NCBI GenBank assembly: GCA_951813575.1
Contig: OX638375.1
Location: 1,465,001 to 1,529,000, forward strand
Reading direction: 5' to 3'
Length of the DNA stretch: 64,000 nt
Source: Candidatus Binatia bacterium
GTDB lineage: Bacteria; Desulfobacterota; Binatia; UBA9968; JAJDTQ01
The position numbers and the translations under genes were made by a program. Each line of letters begins with the position of its first letter. Within the stretch, counting starts at the first letter, position 1. The notes under the pieces were generated by a model. The model was given only the letters and a program-made list of their open reading frames with translations, had not been told where the DNA came from and searched no databases. Of this stretch, positions 42,144 to 51,093 are shown piece after piece.

Positions 42144-42791
42144 ATGCGCAAAGGTACGAGAGTCTTTTGGCGCGGACTATTGTCCGCGGCGGTATTCGGT
42201 GTGATCCTGGGCGCGGGATATCCCGCGTGGGGACAGAACATTTTCATCAACGAGGTCCACTACGACAACCGCGGCACGGACACGGACGAGGGCCTCGAGG
42301 TCGCCGGACCCGCGGGCACCGACATGAAGGGATGGAGCCTGGTGCTCTACAACGGCAAGAACGGCATGCCGTACCGGACCATCGCCCTGGAAGGGTCCAT
42401 TCCCGACCAGCAGGAAGGTTACGGCACGTTGTCATTCCCGGTCAGCCGCATCGAGAACGGCGCACCGGACGGCATCGCGCTGGTCAATTCGGCCAACGAA
42501 GTGGTTCAGTTCCTGAGCTACGAGGGCGGCTTCACCGCAGCCTCGGGACCGGCGGAGGGCCTCGCGGCCACGGACATCGGCGTCCGGGAATCCAACGCCA
42601 CGCAGCCCGGCCACTCGCTCCAGCTCAAAGGCTCGGGCAATTCCATGGTCGACTTCACCTGGCACGGCCCCGGCCAGGCTACCCCCGGCCTGGTCAACGG
42701 GGAGCAGACCTTCGTGGCCTCGCCGCGAGAGAACGCCGGGGGAGGTCAGACCGGTTCTGCGCCCGTGGAGGTGGTGAAGGAAAGCCGCTGA
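42144..42791 (+). CDS. Secreted lamin-tail-domain (LTD) protein
   Basis: 215 residues with an N-terminal signal (MRKGTRVFWRGLLSAAVFGV, cleavage near AWGQ, about 31). The rest is a single LTD-like beta-sandwich with the hallmark FINEVHYDNRGTDTDEG and VAGPAGTDMKGWSLVLYN. In other bacteria this domain often precedes an extracellular endonuclease/phosphatase domain; here it stands alone, so it may be a scaffold or surface module. ATG at 42144 has AAGGAGG. Convergent with the SEL1-repeat gene across a strong bidirectional terminator. Confidence 0.85.
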   Translation: MRKGTRVFWRGLLSAAVFGVILGAGYPAWGQNIFINEVHYDNRGTDTDEGLEVAGPAGTDMKGWSLVLYNGKNGMPYRTIALEGSIPDQQEGYGTLSFPVSRIENGAPDGIALVNSANEVVQFLSYEGGFTAASGPAEGLAATDIGVRESNATQPGHSLQLKGSGNSMVDFTWHGPGQATPGLVNGEQTFVASPRENAGGGQTGSAPVEVVKESR

Positions 42792-42822
42792 GGCAGGGCT
42801 CCGTCGAGGGCTCGCTCGAGTC

Positions 42823-42856
42823 ACGGGCTTCCCGCCTGGGGGAGCGGGAAGCCCGT
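42823..42856. terminator. Bidirectional terminator between convergent genes
   Basis: 13-bp perfect stem ACGGGCTTCCCGC / GCGGGAAGCCCGT with an 8-nt loop, midway between the convergent LTD and SEL1-repeat genes. No long T-run on either side. Confidence 0.65.
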
Positions 42857-42898
42857 ATACCGCAGAAGCGCCGTGGGGTAAAGCTGCTACGCAGACTG

Positions 42899-44509
42899 TT
42901 AGTGTCCCGGGTTCTTTCGACGTTTCTCGGACCATTGGCGCGCCATCCCCTGTGCCTCGGCAAGTTGCTCGGGCGTCAAGCTCTTCCTCAACTCATCGTA
43001 TGTGGTTCGCGAGTCCTGCACCCCTCCCTTGGCTGCCACGTCCAACCACATGTAAGCCCGCACTAAGTCTTGTGGCACGCCGTCGCCCTTCCAGTACATG
43101 AGGCCGAGATTGCTCTGGGCCTTGGCATCCCCTTGTTCGGCCGCCAAACGGGACCAGCGTGCAGCCTCGGCGTAGTCCCTGGGCATACCCAGGCCATGGT
43201 AGTACATGACGCCAAGGCTGGCCTGCGCCGCCGCTTCTCCCTGATTGGCCGCCAAGCGGAACCAGAGCACAGCCTTCGTGTAGTCCGGTAGTACGCCTAC
43301 GCCAACCCAATACATGTTTCCGAGATTGGCCTGAGCCTCGGCGTGACCCTGGTCGGCCGCCAAGCGGAACCAGCGCGCGGCCTCGGCGTAGTCCTGGGGT
43401 ACGCCCAGGCCTGCGATATAAGCGACCCCGAGATAGCTCTGGGCCTTGGCTTTACCTTGCAGCGCCGCCAAGCGGTACCAGCGCGCAGCCTCCGCATAGT
43501 CCTGGGGTACACCTTGGCCTGTCCTATACATCAAACCGATATTCCGCTGAGCCTCGGCGTGACCCTGATCAGCCGCCAAGCGGAACCAGCGCATGGCCTC
43601 GACATAGTCCTGAGGTACACCTTGGCCCAAGGCGTAGAAGTACCCGACATCGTGCTGAGCCTTGGCGTTTCCCTGGTCGGCCGCCAGACGGAACCAGCGC
43701 ATGGCCTCGGTGTAGTCTTGGGTTACGCCTTGGCCCACGGCGTACATTTCCCCGATATTTTTCTGAGCCAAGGCAACTCCCTGGTCGGCCGCCAAGCGGT
43801 ACCAGCGCATGGCCTCGGCATAGTTCTGGCGGACGCCTTCGCCGCGGGAGTACATGACTCCGAGATTGTGCTGAGCCCTGCCGTGTCCCTGGTCGGCCGC
43901 CAGACGGAACCAGTGCATGGCCTTGGAGTAGTCCCGGCGGACGCCTTCGTCGTTCCAATACATGAGAGCCATACTGTGCTGGCCCTGGGCGTTTCCCTGA
44001 TCAGCCGCCAGGCGGTACCAAAGCGCAGCCTTGTTGTAGTCCTGTAGTACCCCTCGGCCAAGCCAATACATGACTCCGAGATTGACCTGAGCCCACGCTT
44101 CACCCTGGTCGGCCGCCAAGCGGAGCCAGCGCGCGGCTTCGGCGTAGTCCTGGGCCACACCCAGGCCCTCGTGGTGCATGATTCCAAGACGGCTCTGGGC
44201 CTTGGCTTCACCTTGCAGCGCCGCCAAGCGATACCAGCGTGCTGCCTCTGCATAGTCCCGGGGTACGGCTTTACCCACATCATACATAGCGCCGAGAACC
44301 GACTGCGCCTTTGCGAGCCCTTGCTCAGCTGCGGCTCTGCACGCATCCACGCGTGCTGCCGGGATCTGGCGCTCGTTGAGGCATTTTTCCAGAGGGTTCT
44401 GGTGTCTTGGTGGCGGAACTTGTGAATTTGACGGGCTCGACGCCACTGAAAGTGCCATCCAGATCGACATCAGTGTCAGGCCATATCGTGTGGGAAATCG
44501 TTTCCTCAT
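42899..44509 (-). CDS. Secreted SEL1-like repeat protein
   Basis: 536 residues with a signal peptide (MRKRFPTRYGLTLMSIWMAL, cleavage near SNSQ) and 12 consecutive 36-residue SEL1-like (TPR-related) repeats from about residue 66 to 500. Repeats follow the consensus AQxxLGxMYxxGxGVxxDYxEAxRWxRLAADQG. The 108-bp units are also recognisable at DNA level, indicating recent internal duplication or gene conversion. Periplasmic scaffold for protein-protein contacts is likely (inferred from the family). ATG at 44509 has no strong ribosome-binding site. Divergent from the next gene. Confidence 0.9.
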   Translation of the reverse strand: MRKRFPTRYGLTLMSIWMALSVASSPSNSQVPPPRHQNPLEKCLNERQIPAARVDACRAAAEQGLAKAQSVLGAMYDVGKAVPRDYAEAARWYRLAALQGEAKAQSRLGIMHHEGLGVAQDYAEAARWLRLAADQGEAWAQVNLGVMYWLGRGVLQDYNKAALWYRLAADQGNAQGQHSMALMYWNDEGVRRDYSKAMHWFRLAADQGHGRAQHNLGVMYSRGEGVRQNYAEAMRWYRLAADQGVALAQKNIGEMYAVGQGVTQDYTEAMRWFRLAADQGNAKAQHDVGYFYALGQGVPQDYVEAMRWFRLAADQGHAEAQRNIGLMYRTGQGVPQDYAEAARWYRLAALQGKAKAQSYLGVAYIAGLGVPQDYAEAARWFRLAADQGHAEAQANLGNMYWVGVGVLPDYTKAVLWFRLAANQGEAAAQASLGVMYYHGLGMPRDYAEAARWSRLAAEQGDAKAQSNLGLMYWKGDGVPQDLVRAYMWLDVAAKGGVQDSRTTYDELRKSLTPEQLAEAQGMARQWSEKRRKNPGH

Positions 44510-44606
44510 GGAATTCGCTCAATGGCGATTATCCCACAGGCGGAAAGGAGTGGGAAGAATTGCCCCGACCACGCCGTTCGACCTGCCAACCGATCATCGC
44601 GCCCGG

Positions 44607-44635
44607 TTGACGCTCCCCAGTCCTTTCAGTAACTT
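44607..44635 (+). promoter_or_regulatory. Weak promoter candidate for the binding-protein-like gene
   Basis: TTGACG (44607-44612), 17 bp, TAACTT (44630-44635); good -35, poor -10. Located in the 180-bp divergent gap ahead of the ATG at 44690. Confidence 0.35.
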
Positions 44636-44689
44636 GTCAATTCCGGCGAATCGTATTGGGCCGAGGACACGATGGAAGGAACGGTATCC

Positions 44690-45550
44690 ATGGCAAAGTT
44701 TCGCATACAGCCGCACGGCAGGCTCCAGGAGTGGGTGGCGCATGAACTGGGGTATTTCGAGGACGAGGGCCTCGACTACGAGTTCGTCTTCGGCATCGTT
44801 TCGCAGCAGTCCGAGAAGCCCAAGGAAGTCCGTCACGGCGCCCTCGAGGACATGAAGGACGGACGGGCCTGCGAGGTCAGCTCGGCCTGTCACTGGATGG
44901 TCAACGTGGCGGCCACGGGGCAGCACGGCCGCATGTGGGGACACGCCTACTCGGTGACGCCCTCGGGCATCTTCGTGCCGCCGGAGTCCGACATCCGCAA
45001 GCCCCGGGACCTGGCCAACGTCGACATCGCGGTGGGGTACCACTCCGGGAGCCACTTCTCGGCGCTGCAGGCGCTGGAGGCGATCCTCGACTCCTCCGAG
45101 GTGAAGCTGCAGTTCGCCGGCCGGCCGCTGGACCGCATGGCGCGGTTGCTGGACCGCGATGTGCCGGCGGGCAACGTCTTCGGCGCGCCCATGTACGTGC
45201 TGGAGCAGCAGGGGTTCCGGAAGATCATCGACACCACCTTCATGATCGGCTTCCTGCTGGAGCCGGACTCTGACGAAGAGGACGCGAGGAAGTACTTCAA
45301 CGCGCTGCAACGCGCGCAACGCGACATCGACATGGAGCCGGAGCGCTTCCGGCACTATCTCCTGAAGGAGATCCCCGAACGCTACCACGAGCTGGTGGAC
45401 GTCAGCGCGATGGGCGTCGGGGAGCGCATGGTCTTCGAGCCCTACACACGGGAAGTGTACGAGAAGACGCACCGCTGGATCGCCACCCGGAACCTCTTCA
45501 GCGCCGACACGCCACTCGACGAACCCTACGAATCGGCGGTGGCGCTGTAG
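44690..45550 (+). CDS. Periplasmic-binding-protein-fold protein without signal peptide (SsuA/THI5-like)
   Basis: 286 residues, PBP-like II fold. Segments such as FRIQPHGRLQEWVAHELGYFEDEGL, IFVPPESDIRKPRDLANVDIAVGY and LERMARLLD-like spacing resemble NMT1/SsuA proteins. There is no signal peptide and no ABC partner genes, so a cytoplasmic enzyme or sensor is possible, like the product at 23979-24938. ATG at 44690 (MAKFRIQ) has GAAGGA about 9 bp upstream; an ATG six codons earlier (44672) is an alternative. Followed by a strong terminator and then an amidohydrolase on the same strand. Confidence 0.75.
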   Translation: MAKFRIQPHGRLQEWVAHELGYFEDEGLDYEFVFGIVSQQSEKPKEVRHGALEDMKDGRACEVSSACHWMVNVAATGQHGRMWGHAYSVTPSGIFVPPESDIRKPRDLANVDIAVGYHSGSHFSALQALEAILDSSEVKLQFAGRPLDRMARLLDRDVPAGNVFGAPMYVLEQQGFRKIIDTTFMIGFLLEPDSDEEDARKYFNALQRAQRDIDMEPERFRHYLLKEIPERYHELVDVSAMGVGERMVFEPYTREVYEKTHRWIATRNLFSADTPLDEPYESAVAL

Positions 45551-45572
45551 CGAGCCGTACTTCGCCTTCCAA

Positions 45573-45613
45573 CAAACGGCAGCCCCCGGACCCGCGCCGG
45601 CGGCTGCCGTTTG
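45573..45613 (+). terminator. Intrinsic terminator after the binding-protein-like gene
   Basis: 12-bp perfect stem CAAACGGCAGCC / GGCTGCCGTTTG with a 17-nt loop, followed by CTTTC. It starts 22 bp after the stop codon. Confidence 0.7.
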
Positions 45614-45727
45614 CTTTCAACCCGCTGATTTCTCGCTTGCAAGCGGCGGGCGGGACGCAGTAGATTGACACTCTCGCCACGTTCCCGGGCCGGACGGGTG
45701 AAGACCCCGGGCCATCAGGAGGAGCTC

Positions 45728-46843
45728 ATGGCCATCAACGCTCGGCCGGTTGTTGAAACGGACGCCGACTACACCCTCATCGACTCCGACGCTCACGTGG
45801 TGGAGACGGAACGGACCTGGGAGTTCATGGATCCGGAGGACGAGAAGTACCGCCCGGTATTGGCGGCGCATCCCACCGACCCCCACTTCCAGTGGTGGAT
45901 CATCAACGGACAGGCCCGGGGCTTCCGGTTCATTACCCTCACCGAGGAAGAGATGGCCGAGCGGTCCCGGGACCAGGGCCGGGACCTGGTGACCCCCATC
46001 GGTTCCCGCGAGGACGACGTGGAGCGTCGTCTCCGGCACATGGACCGTTTGGGCATCGACACCCAGGTGCTGTTCCACACGATCTGGACCGTGCCCACCA
46101 CCGAGCGGCCGGAGGTGGAGCTGGCGCTGGCCAAGAGCTGGAACCGCTGGGTGGCGGACATGTGGGAAAGAGCCAAGGGACGTCTGCGGTGGTGCACGGT
46201 GCTGCCGCTCATGAGCATGGACGCGTCCCTGGAGCTCCTCAACTGGGCGCGCGACCACGGCGCGGTGGGGATCTCGATCCCGCCGATCCTGGGACGGCGG
46301 CTCCTCATCGACCCCTATTTCCATCCGCTCTACGAGGAGGCCCAACGCCTCGACATGGTCGTGGCAACCCACATCGGCAACGGCAATCAGGACATCGTCG
46401 ACATCACCCGCCCGGCCTACGACCCCAACGCCTTCGGCCTCATGCGGTTCCGCCTCTTGACCGCGGGCTCGTGCGAGGGGCTGATCGAGAGCCAGCTACC
46501 GCTCAAGTACCCCGACCTCCGCTGGGCCTTCATCGAGGCCGGTTCCATGTGGCTTCCATGGATGCTTCACGAGGCCAAGCGCCGCAGCCTGCAGCGCGGC
46601 ACCCCCCTGCCCGACGACGTGCTGAAGGAGTTCAACATCTTCGTCACCTGCCAGAACGACGACGAGTTCGCGTACACCCACCGCTGCGGGCCGGACAACC
46701 TCGTCATCGGCAGCGACTACGGCCACTACGACGGCTCGAGCCAGATGGACGCCCTGCGCGTCATGCAGCAACGGACCGACATCGACGAGGAGTCGAAGCG
46801 CAAGATCCTGCACGACAACCCCAAGAGGCTGTGGCGGTTGTAG
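45728..46843 (+). CDS. Amidohydrolase_2 family metal-dependent hydrolase (COG2159)
   Basis: 371 residues. N-terminal metal site LIDSDAHVVE, mid-barrel His in VVATHIGNGN and catalytic Asp in LVIGSDYGHYDG; the C-terminus KILHDNPKRLWRL differs slightly from the YGL/YGM endings of paralogues. ATG at 45728 has AGGAGGAG upstream. Convergent with the acyl-CoA-dehydrogenase-like gene (24 bp between stops). Likely decarboxylase or hydrolase; substrate unknown. Confidence 0.87.
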   Translation: MAINARPVVETDADYTLIDSDAHVVETERTWEFMDPEDEKYRPVLAAHPTDPHFQWWIINGQARGFRFITLTEEEMAERSRDQGRDLVTPIGSREDDVERRLRHMDRLGIDTQVLFHTIWTVPTTERPEVELALAKSWNRWVADMWERAKGRLRWCTVLPLMSMDASLELLNWARDHGAVGISIPPILGRRLLIDPYFHPLYEEAQRLDMVVATHIGNGNQDIVDITRPAYDPNAFGLMRFRLLTAGSCEGLIESQLPLKYPDLRWAFIEAGSMWLPWMLHEAKRRSLQRGTPLPDDVLKEFNIFVTCQNDDEFAYTHRCGPDNLVIGSDYGHYDGSSQMDALRVMQQRTDIDEESKRKILHDNPKRLWRL

Positions 46844-46867
46844 GACCCCGAGCCCTGAGCCCGTCCG

Positions 46868-48010
46868 TCAGAGGCGGATGGTTTCGATCTCCAGACCCAG
46901 AGCGTGCTTCCCGGCCAGCTCGTAGGCGACCTGGCGCGCCTGCGCATGCTGGCTGATCACGTGCAGGTCCTGGAAGTGGCGCTGGATGATGTTGCCTTCG
47001 TAGATGACGGTGGTGCCGGAGGCGTTGTAGAGCTGCTCCACCACCTGCACCGCCACCCGAATGCAATGGGTCGTCGCCAAGCGCAACGCCACCCGCCGAT
47101 CCAGGGTGAGCGGCCCCTCCGACGCGGCTTCGTCCCACAGTGCGCGGACGGCGTCACGCAGATAAGCCCGACCAGCCGCAAGGGCGGCCAGGGTCTGACC
47201 CACCGTCACCTGCACCGCCGGCTGGTCGCGCAGCAGGGCCTGCATGGAGTGGGGCGTCTTGGCTCCGGCCAGCTCCATGAACGCGTCCAGGCACGACCGG
47301 GCCGCCCCCAGGGCCAGGGCGGCGTCACCGCAGGCGAACAGCAGGACGGTGGAGAGCCGGTAGAGCGCACCGGGCTCCACCACCGGGGCGCCGCGCTGGC
47401 GTACCTTGCGCTCGGCCGGCACGAAGGCGCCGTCCACCGCGAAGTCGTGGGTGCCGGTGCCGCGCATGCCGCGGACCTTCCAGGTATCCAGCACCTCCAC
47501 CTCGGCCGCGGGCACGAACAGGAACTGCTGCACCGGCTCGCCGTTGTCCGGGATCCATGCACGGGCGGCGAACCATGACGCGTGCCGGCAACCGGAGCTG
47601 AAACGATGACGCCCGGTGACGCGGTACCCGCCCGGCACCGGCGCCGCCTCCGACGTGGGCATGGCGGTGTTGGCCACCACGCAGCGCGGCGTGTCGGTCC
47701 AGATCTCCCGGGCGATCTCATGGGGCATGCGCGCCGCGTAAGTGGCGAAGATCGAACACTGGTTGACGATCCACGCGGTGCTGGCGTCGGCCTGGCCGAG
47801 CTCCCCCAGGACCTCGATGTAGGACGGCAGGTCGATCTCGATGCCGTCCAGGGACCGCGGCAGCGCAAGCTTGAACAGGCCGGCGTCCGCCAGCTCGTCG
47901 AAGAGCGCCCGCGGCAACTCGCGCTCCGCCTCGATCCGGTCGGCGCAGGACCGGATCGTCGGGGCCAGCGCCATGGCGGCGTCCAGCATGGGATGGTTGG
48001 TCGCTGTCAT
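46868..48010 (-). CDS. Acyl-CoA dehydrogenase-fold flavoenzyme (possible group D monooxygenase)
   Basis: 380 residues of the acyl-CoA dehydrogenase/HsaA-DszC superfamily. The N-terminal helices (DAGLFKLALPRSLDG) are followed by the beta domain VTGRHRFSSGCRHASWF and a C-terminal helical domain with the RHFQDLHVISQH motif, which is typical of two-component flavin monooxygenases rather than of classic dehydrogenases. There is no catalytic Glu signature of the acd type. ATG at 48010 overlaps the upstream amidohydrolase stop by 4 bp, so the two are coupled. Last gene of the seven-gene TRAP-2 operon. Confidence 0.82.
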   Translation of the reverse strand: MTATNHPMLDAAMALAPTIRSCADRIEAERELPRALFDELADAGLFKLALPRSLDGIEIDLPSYIEVLGELGQADASTAWIVNQCSIFATYAARMPHEIAREIWTDTPRCVVANTAMPTSEAAPVPGGYRVTGRHRFSSGCRHASWFAARAWIPDNGEPVQQFLFVPAAEVEVLDTWKVRGMRGTGTHDFAVDGAFVPAERKVRQRGAPVVEPGALYRLSTVLLFACGDAALALGAARSCLDAFMELAGAKTPHSMQALLRDQPAVQVTVGQTLAALAAGRAYLRDAVRALWDEAASEGPLTLDRRVALRLATTHCIRVAVQVVEQLYNASGTTVIYEGNIIQRHFQDLHVISQHAQARQVAYELAGKHALGLEIETIRL

Positions 48011-49035
48011 GAAATTCCGTAGAGCGCCCTGGGGTTGTGGTCCAGTATTTTCTCCGCGGTCACGGGCGCAAGCCGCGAATCGGCACCGAACCGCTCCAGG
48101 GCCATGAGCTCGGTGGCGCTGTCGGCGTGCCCGTAGTCGGAGCCGATGACCAGGTTGTCGTCGCCGGCATTGTCGATCACGTAAGGCAGGTCATCGTTGT
48201 TCTCCACGCCCACGTAGATGCGACTCTCCCTCAGGAGGGTGGCGCCCGTGAACTCCCGGCCCTCCATGCGGAAACGCTTGGTCAGGTCACGGTAGACGTA
48301 GGGCAGCCACTGCGCGCTGACCTCGAGAAATGCCATCCTGAGACCCGGAAACCGCTGCGGGATCCCCGCCAGCACCACGGAATGAAACGCCCCGACGATG
48401 ACGAGCTTGAACTTGGAGAAGCCCACGGGCTCGTAGCGGTAGAGCTCGAACAGCGAGAAGGTGCCGCTGGCCGAATGCACGCACAGGGGGATGTCGAGCC
48501 GGGCGGCCTCGTCGTAGAGCGGGTAGAAATACGGATCGGTGAGTAGCCGGTCTCCCTCGGTGCCCCGGATGAATATGCCGCTGGCGCCGTTCTGCTTGGC
48601 GAACCGCACCTCCTCCAAAGCCTCCTCCATGCACAGCAGCGGCAGCACCGCGGTCCAGCGCAGCCGGCCCCCGCCCTCCTTGCAGGCCGCCGCCAGCCAG
48701 CGGTTGTAGCTCCGGCACAGCGCCACTTCCACCGCGGCCCGGGCCGTAACCGGCATGAGGAAAATGGTGGGGTAGAGCACCTGGACGTCCACGCCAAGCT
48801 CGTCCATGTGCTTGAGCCGCACCCCCACGTCGCGGAGTTCGCGGGACGCCGGCGGTGTATCCCGGCCGACGTTCACGGACCGGATGTGGACCCGCTCGTC
48901 AATGAGCCAGTACTCGTCGGACGAATTCTCTTGCGAAGGGGCGACCATCCGCGGCATGAACTTGCGGTCGGCCCCTTCCATGTACTCCCATGTCTCCTCG
49001 GTCTCGATGACGTGTGCGTCCGCATCGATTCTCAT
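48007..49035 (-). CDS. Amidohydrolase_2 family metal-dependent hydrolase (COG2159)
   Basis: 342 residues. Metal motif MRIDADAHVIE at the extreme N-terminus, barrel His in PLCVHSAS, catalytic Asp in LVIGSDYGHAD. Start ATG at 49035 has AGGAG 7 bp upstream; the long upstream frame is a shadow of the permease gene. It lies between the TRAP-2 permease and the coupled flavoenzyme, so it probably acts on the imported compound. Confidence 0.87.
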   Translation of the reverse strand: MRIDADAHVIETEETWEYMEGADRKFMPRMVAPSQENSSDEYWLIDERVHIRSVNVGRDTPPASRELRDVGVRLKHMDELGVDVQVLYPTIFLMPVTARAAVEVALCRSYNRWLAAACKEGGGRLRWTAVLPLLCMEEALEEVRFAKQNGASGIFIRGTEGDRLLTDPYFYPLYDEAARLDIPLCVHSASGTFSLFELYRYEPVGFSKFKLVIVGAFHSVVLAGIPQRFPGLRMAFLEVSAQWLPYVYRDLTKRFRMEGREFTGATLLRESRIYVGVENNDDLPYVIDNAGDDNLVIGSDYGHADSATELMALERFGADSRLAPVTAEKILDHNPRALYGIS

Positions 49036-49127
49036 GATGCGACTCCTGTCCTTACACTGCGCCAATAGGGCGTCCCGAACGGACAGCGGCCGGCCTTGCC
49101 GCTCCCGCCCCTCCGTGCTTCCCGGGT

Positions 49128-50438
49128 TCAATTCAGCATGAGCCGCGGCAAGGTCAGCACCAGGGCGGGAAAGACGATCATGACCGCCAGATTCAACATA
49201 TCGAGGAGCACGAAAGGAAAGCAACTCTTGTAGATCTCCACCATGGGAGCGTCCGGAACCACTCCCTTGAGGACGAACAACTGGAGGCCAAAGGGTGGCG
49301 TCGTGTTGGCCACCTCCATGTTCAGGAGCATCAGGATACCGAACCATATGGGATCGAAGCCGAGTTGTGCGGCCAGCGGGAAGTAGATGGGCACCGTGAT
49401 CATCATGATGGAGATCTGGTCGACGAACATGCCCAGCACGAGCACGATCACCATCATCAGCACCAGGATCACCACCGGCGGCGCCTGGAACCCCGCCACC
49501 ATCTCCACCAGGCCCCGGCTGGCTCCGGTGAACGCCAGCACCTGGCTGAAGGCGTTGGACGCGAGGATGATCATCAGCACGACGACGGAGACGCGTACGG
49601 TGCTCATCACCGACAGGACCAGCACTTTCCACGTAAGGCTGCGGTACATGGCCGCCACCATGGCCGTGCTGATCGCCCCCAGGGCCGCCGCCTCCGTGGG
49701 CGTCGCCACGCCGATGAAGATGACGCCCAGCACCATGAACACGATGAGGCTCAGAGGAGCCAGGTGCAGCAGGCCCATGAGCTTCTCGCGGGTGGACACG
49801 CGTCCGACGTCGTAGACCGGCGCCGAGTCGGGACGCATCTTGGCCCGGACGATGATGTAGACCGCGTAAAGGGCTGCCATGAACAGGCCGGGTCCGATGC
49901 CGGCGATCAGCAGCTTGGCGATGGAGATCTCCGCGAGGCTGCCCAGCAGCACGCCCATGGCCGTGGGCGGGACGATGGCGGCGAGGCCGCCGGCCGCCGA
50001 TATGGGGCCCACGGACATGAGGTAGCTGTAACCCCGGCGCCGCATCTCCGGCACCAGGGTTGTTCCCAGCATGGCGGTGGTGGCCATGCTCGAGCCGCTC
50101 AGGGTGGAGAACAGGGTGCCGCCGCTCACCGCCAGAAGACTCAGCCGCCCGGGTATGCCGCCAATCCACTTGTCCAGGGCGTCGAGGGTGCGCACGGCGA
50201 GCCCTGATCGGAACATGATCTCGCCCATGAGGATGAAGAGCAGCACCGGGGCCAGCACGAAGCTCGCCAGCGTCGCGAAGGCGCTGGTCACCATGAGCCG
50301 GAGCGCCGGGAGGCCCCCCATGAACAGAAACAGCCCGCCGATGTTGATCAGGAGGAAAGCGAACGCCACCGGCGTGCCGGCCACGAAAAGGACCATCAGC
50401 ACGGCGAGCATCACGAACAGGACTTCGTACCACTCCAT
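49128..50438 (-). CDS. TRAP transporter large permease (DctM family), system 2
   Basis: 436 residues, about 12 transmembrane helices. The DctM signatures TLFSTLSGSSMATTAMLGTT and NMEVANTTPPFGLQLFVLKG are present. Imports an organic acid using an ion gradient. ATG at 50438, 7 bp after the small permease stop; upstream frames have no similarity. One permease pair serves three binding proteins here. Confidence 0.93.
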   Translation of the reverse strand: MEWYEVLFVMLAVLMVLFVAGTPVAFAFLLINIGGLFLFMGGLPALRLMVTSAFATLASFVLAPVLLFILMGEIMFRSGLAVRTLDALDKWIGGIPGRLSLLAVSGGTLFSTLSGSSMATTAMLGTTLVPEMRRRGYSYLMSVGPISAAGGLAAIVPPTAMGVLLGSLAEISIAKLLIAGIGPGLFMAALYAVYIIVRAKMRPDSAPVYDVGRVSTREKLMGLLHLAPLSLIVFMVLGVIFIGVATPTEAAALGAISTAMVAAMYRSLTWKVLVLSVMSTVRVSVVVLMIILASNAFSQVLAFTGASRGLVEMVAGFQAPPVVILVLMMVIVLVLGMFVDQISIMMITVPIYFPLAAQLGFDPIWFGILMLLNMEVANTTPPFGLQLFVLKGVVPDAPMVEIYKSCFPFVLLDMLNLAVMIVFPALVLTLPRLMLN

Positions 50439-50445
50439 CTCGTGC

Positions 50446-50994
50446 TCAGAGGGAATCCTGGCCCACGGGGCCTGATTCGTCCGGGATCGGGTCGCCCCGT
50501 CGCAGCACCCCGACGTGGTGCCACGCCTGGCGCAGGAACTCGATGACCAGCATGGTGCTGCCGACGCAGATCGGAAGAATGAGCGGCCAGCGGTACACGC
50601 GCCACGCCTTGAGCTCCGCATGGCCGCCCAGGTAGGACTCCCAGGTTTCCAGGGCGCCTTCCCACGCCATCACGACCGCGCCCGTTGCCGCCACCAGCGA
50701 CACCACGATGCCCAGGATCAGGCGCACCCGGGGCCGGAGCCTTTCCACCACCAGCTCCACGCGCGTGTGCGCATGGTCGCGCAGCACCCAAGGGGTCCCC
50801 AGGAAGGTGATGTAGACCAGCGAGTATTCGGTCAGATCCACGGCCCAGATGGTCGGGCTGTTGAAGAAGTAACGCGCCACTATTTCGTAGAGCACGGACA
50901 AGGTCACCGTGACCACCAGGAGCCCCGCGAAATAGGCGAGTCCGTTCACCAGCGAGTCCCAGGCTCGCTCAAGTGTCTGCCCGAGTTGCGACAT
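50446..50994 (-). CDS. TRAP transporter small permease (DctQ family), system 2
   Basis: 182 residues with four transmembrane helices (about 17-38, 58-75, 90-112, 132-155). The DctQ motif ARYFFNSPTIWAVDLTEYSL is clear. Lies between the third binding protein (99 bp) and the large permease (7 bp). Inner membrane. Confidence 0.9.
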   Translation of the reverse strand: MSQLGQTLERAWDSLVNGLAYFAGLLVVTVTLSVLYEIVARYFFNSPTIWAVDLTEYSLVYITFLGTPWVLRDHAHTRVELVVERLRPRVRLILGIVVSLVAATGAVVMAWEGALETWESYLGGHAELKAWRVYRWPLILPICVGSTMLVIEFLRQAWHHVGVLRRGDPIPDESGPVGQDSL

Positions 50995-51093
50995 GATGAG
51001 GTTCGAATATCCCCTGCCCGGGCCGTCCGCGACGCGCGCGGACAGCCCGTCGGGTTGTTCAGTGCATGAGGCCTTTCGCCGTGGAGAGGTGCC

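Noticed and set aside
42980..44320. Possible CRISPR array
   Set aside because: The regular 108-bp spacing is protein-coding SEL1 repeats, without spacer/repeat alternation of 25-40 bp.
48007..50433. 808-residue fusion of permease-like frame and amidohydrolase
   Set aside because: The upstream part is an out-of-frame shadow of the DctM gene; the amidohydrolase has its own ATG and AGGAG at 49035.
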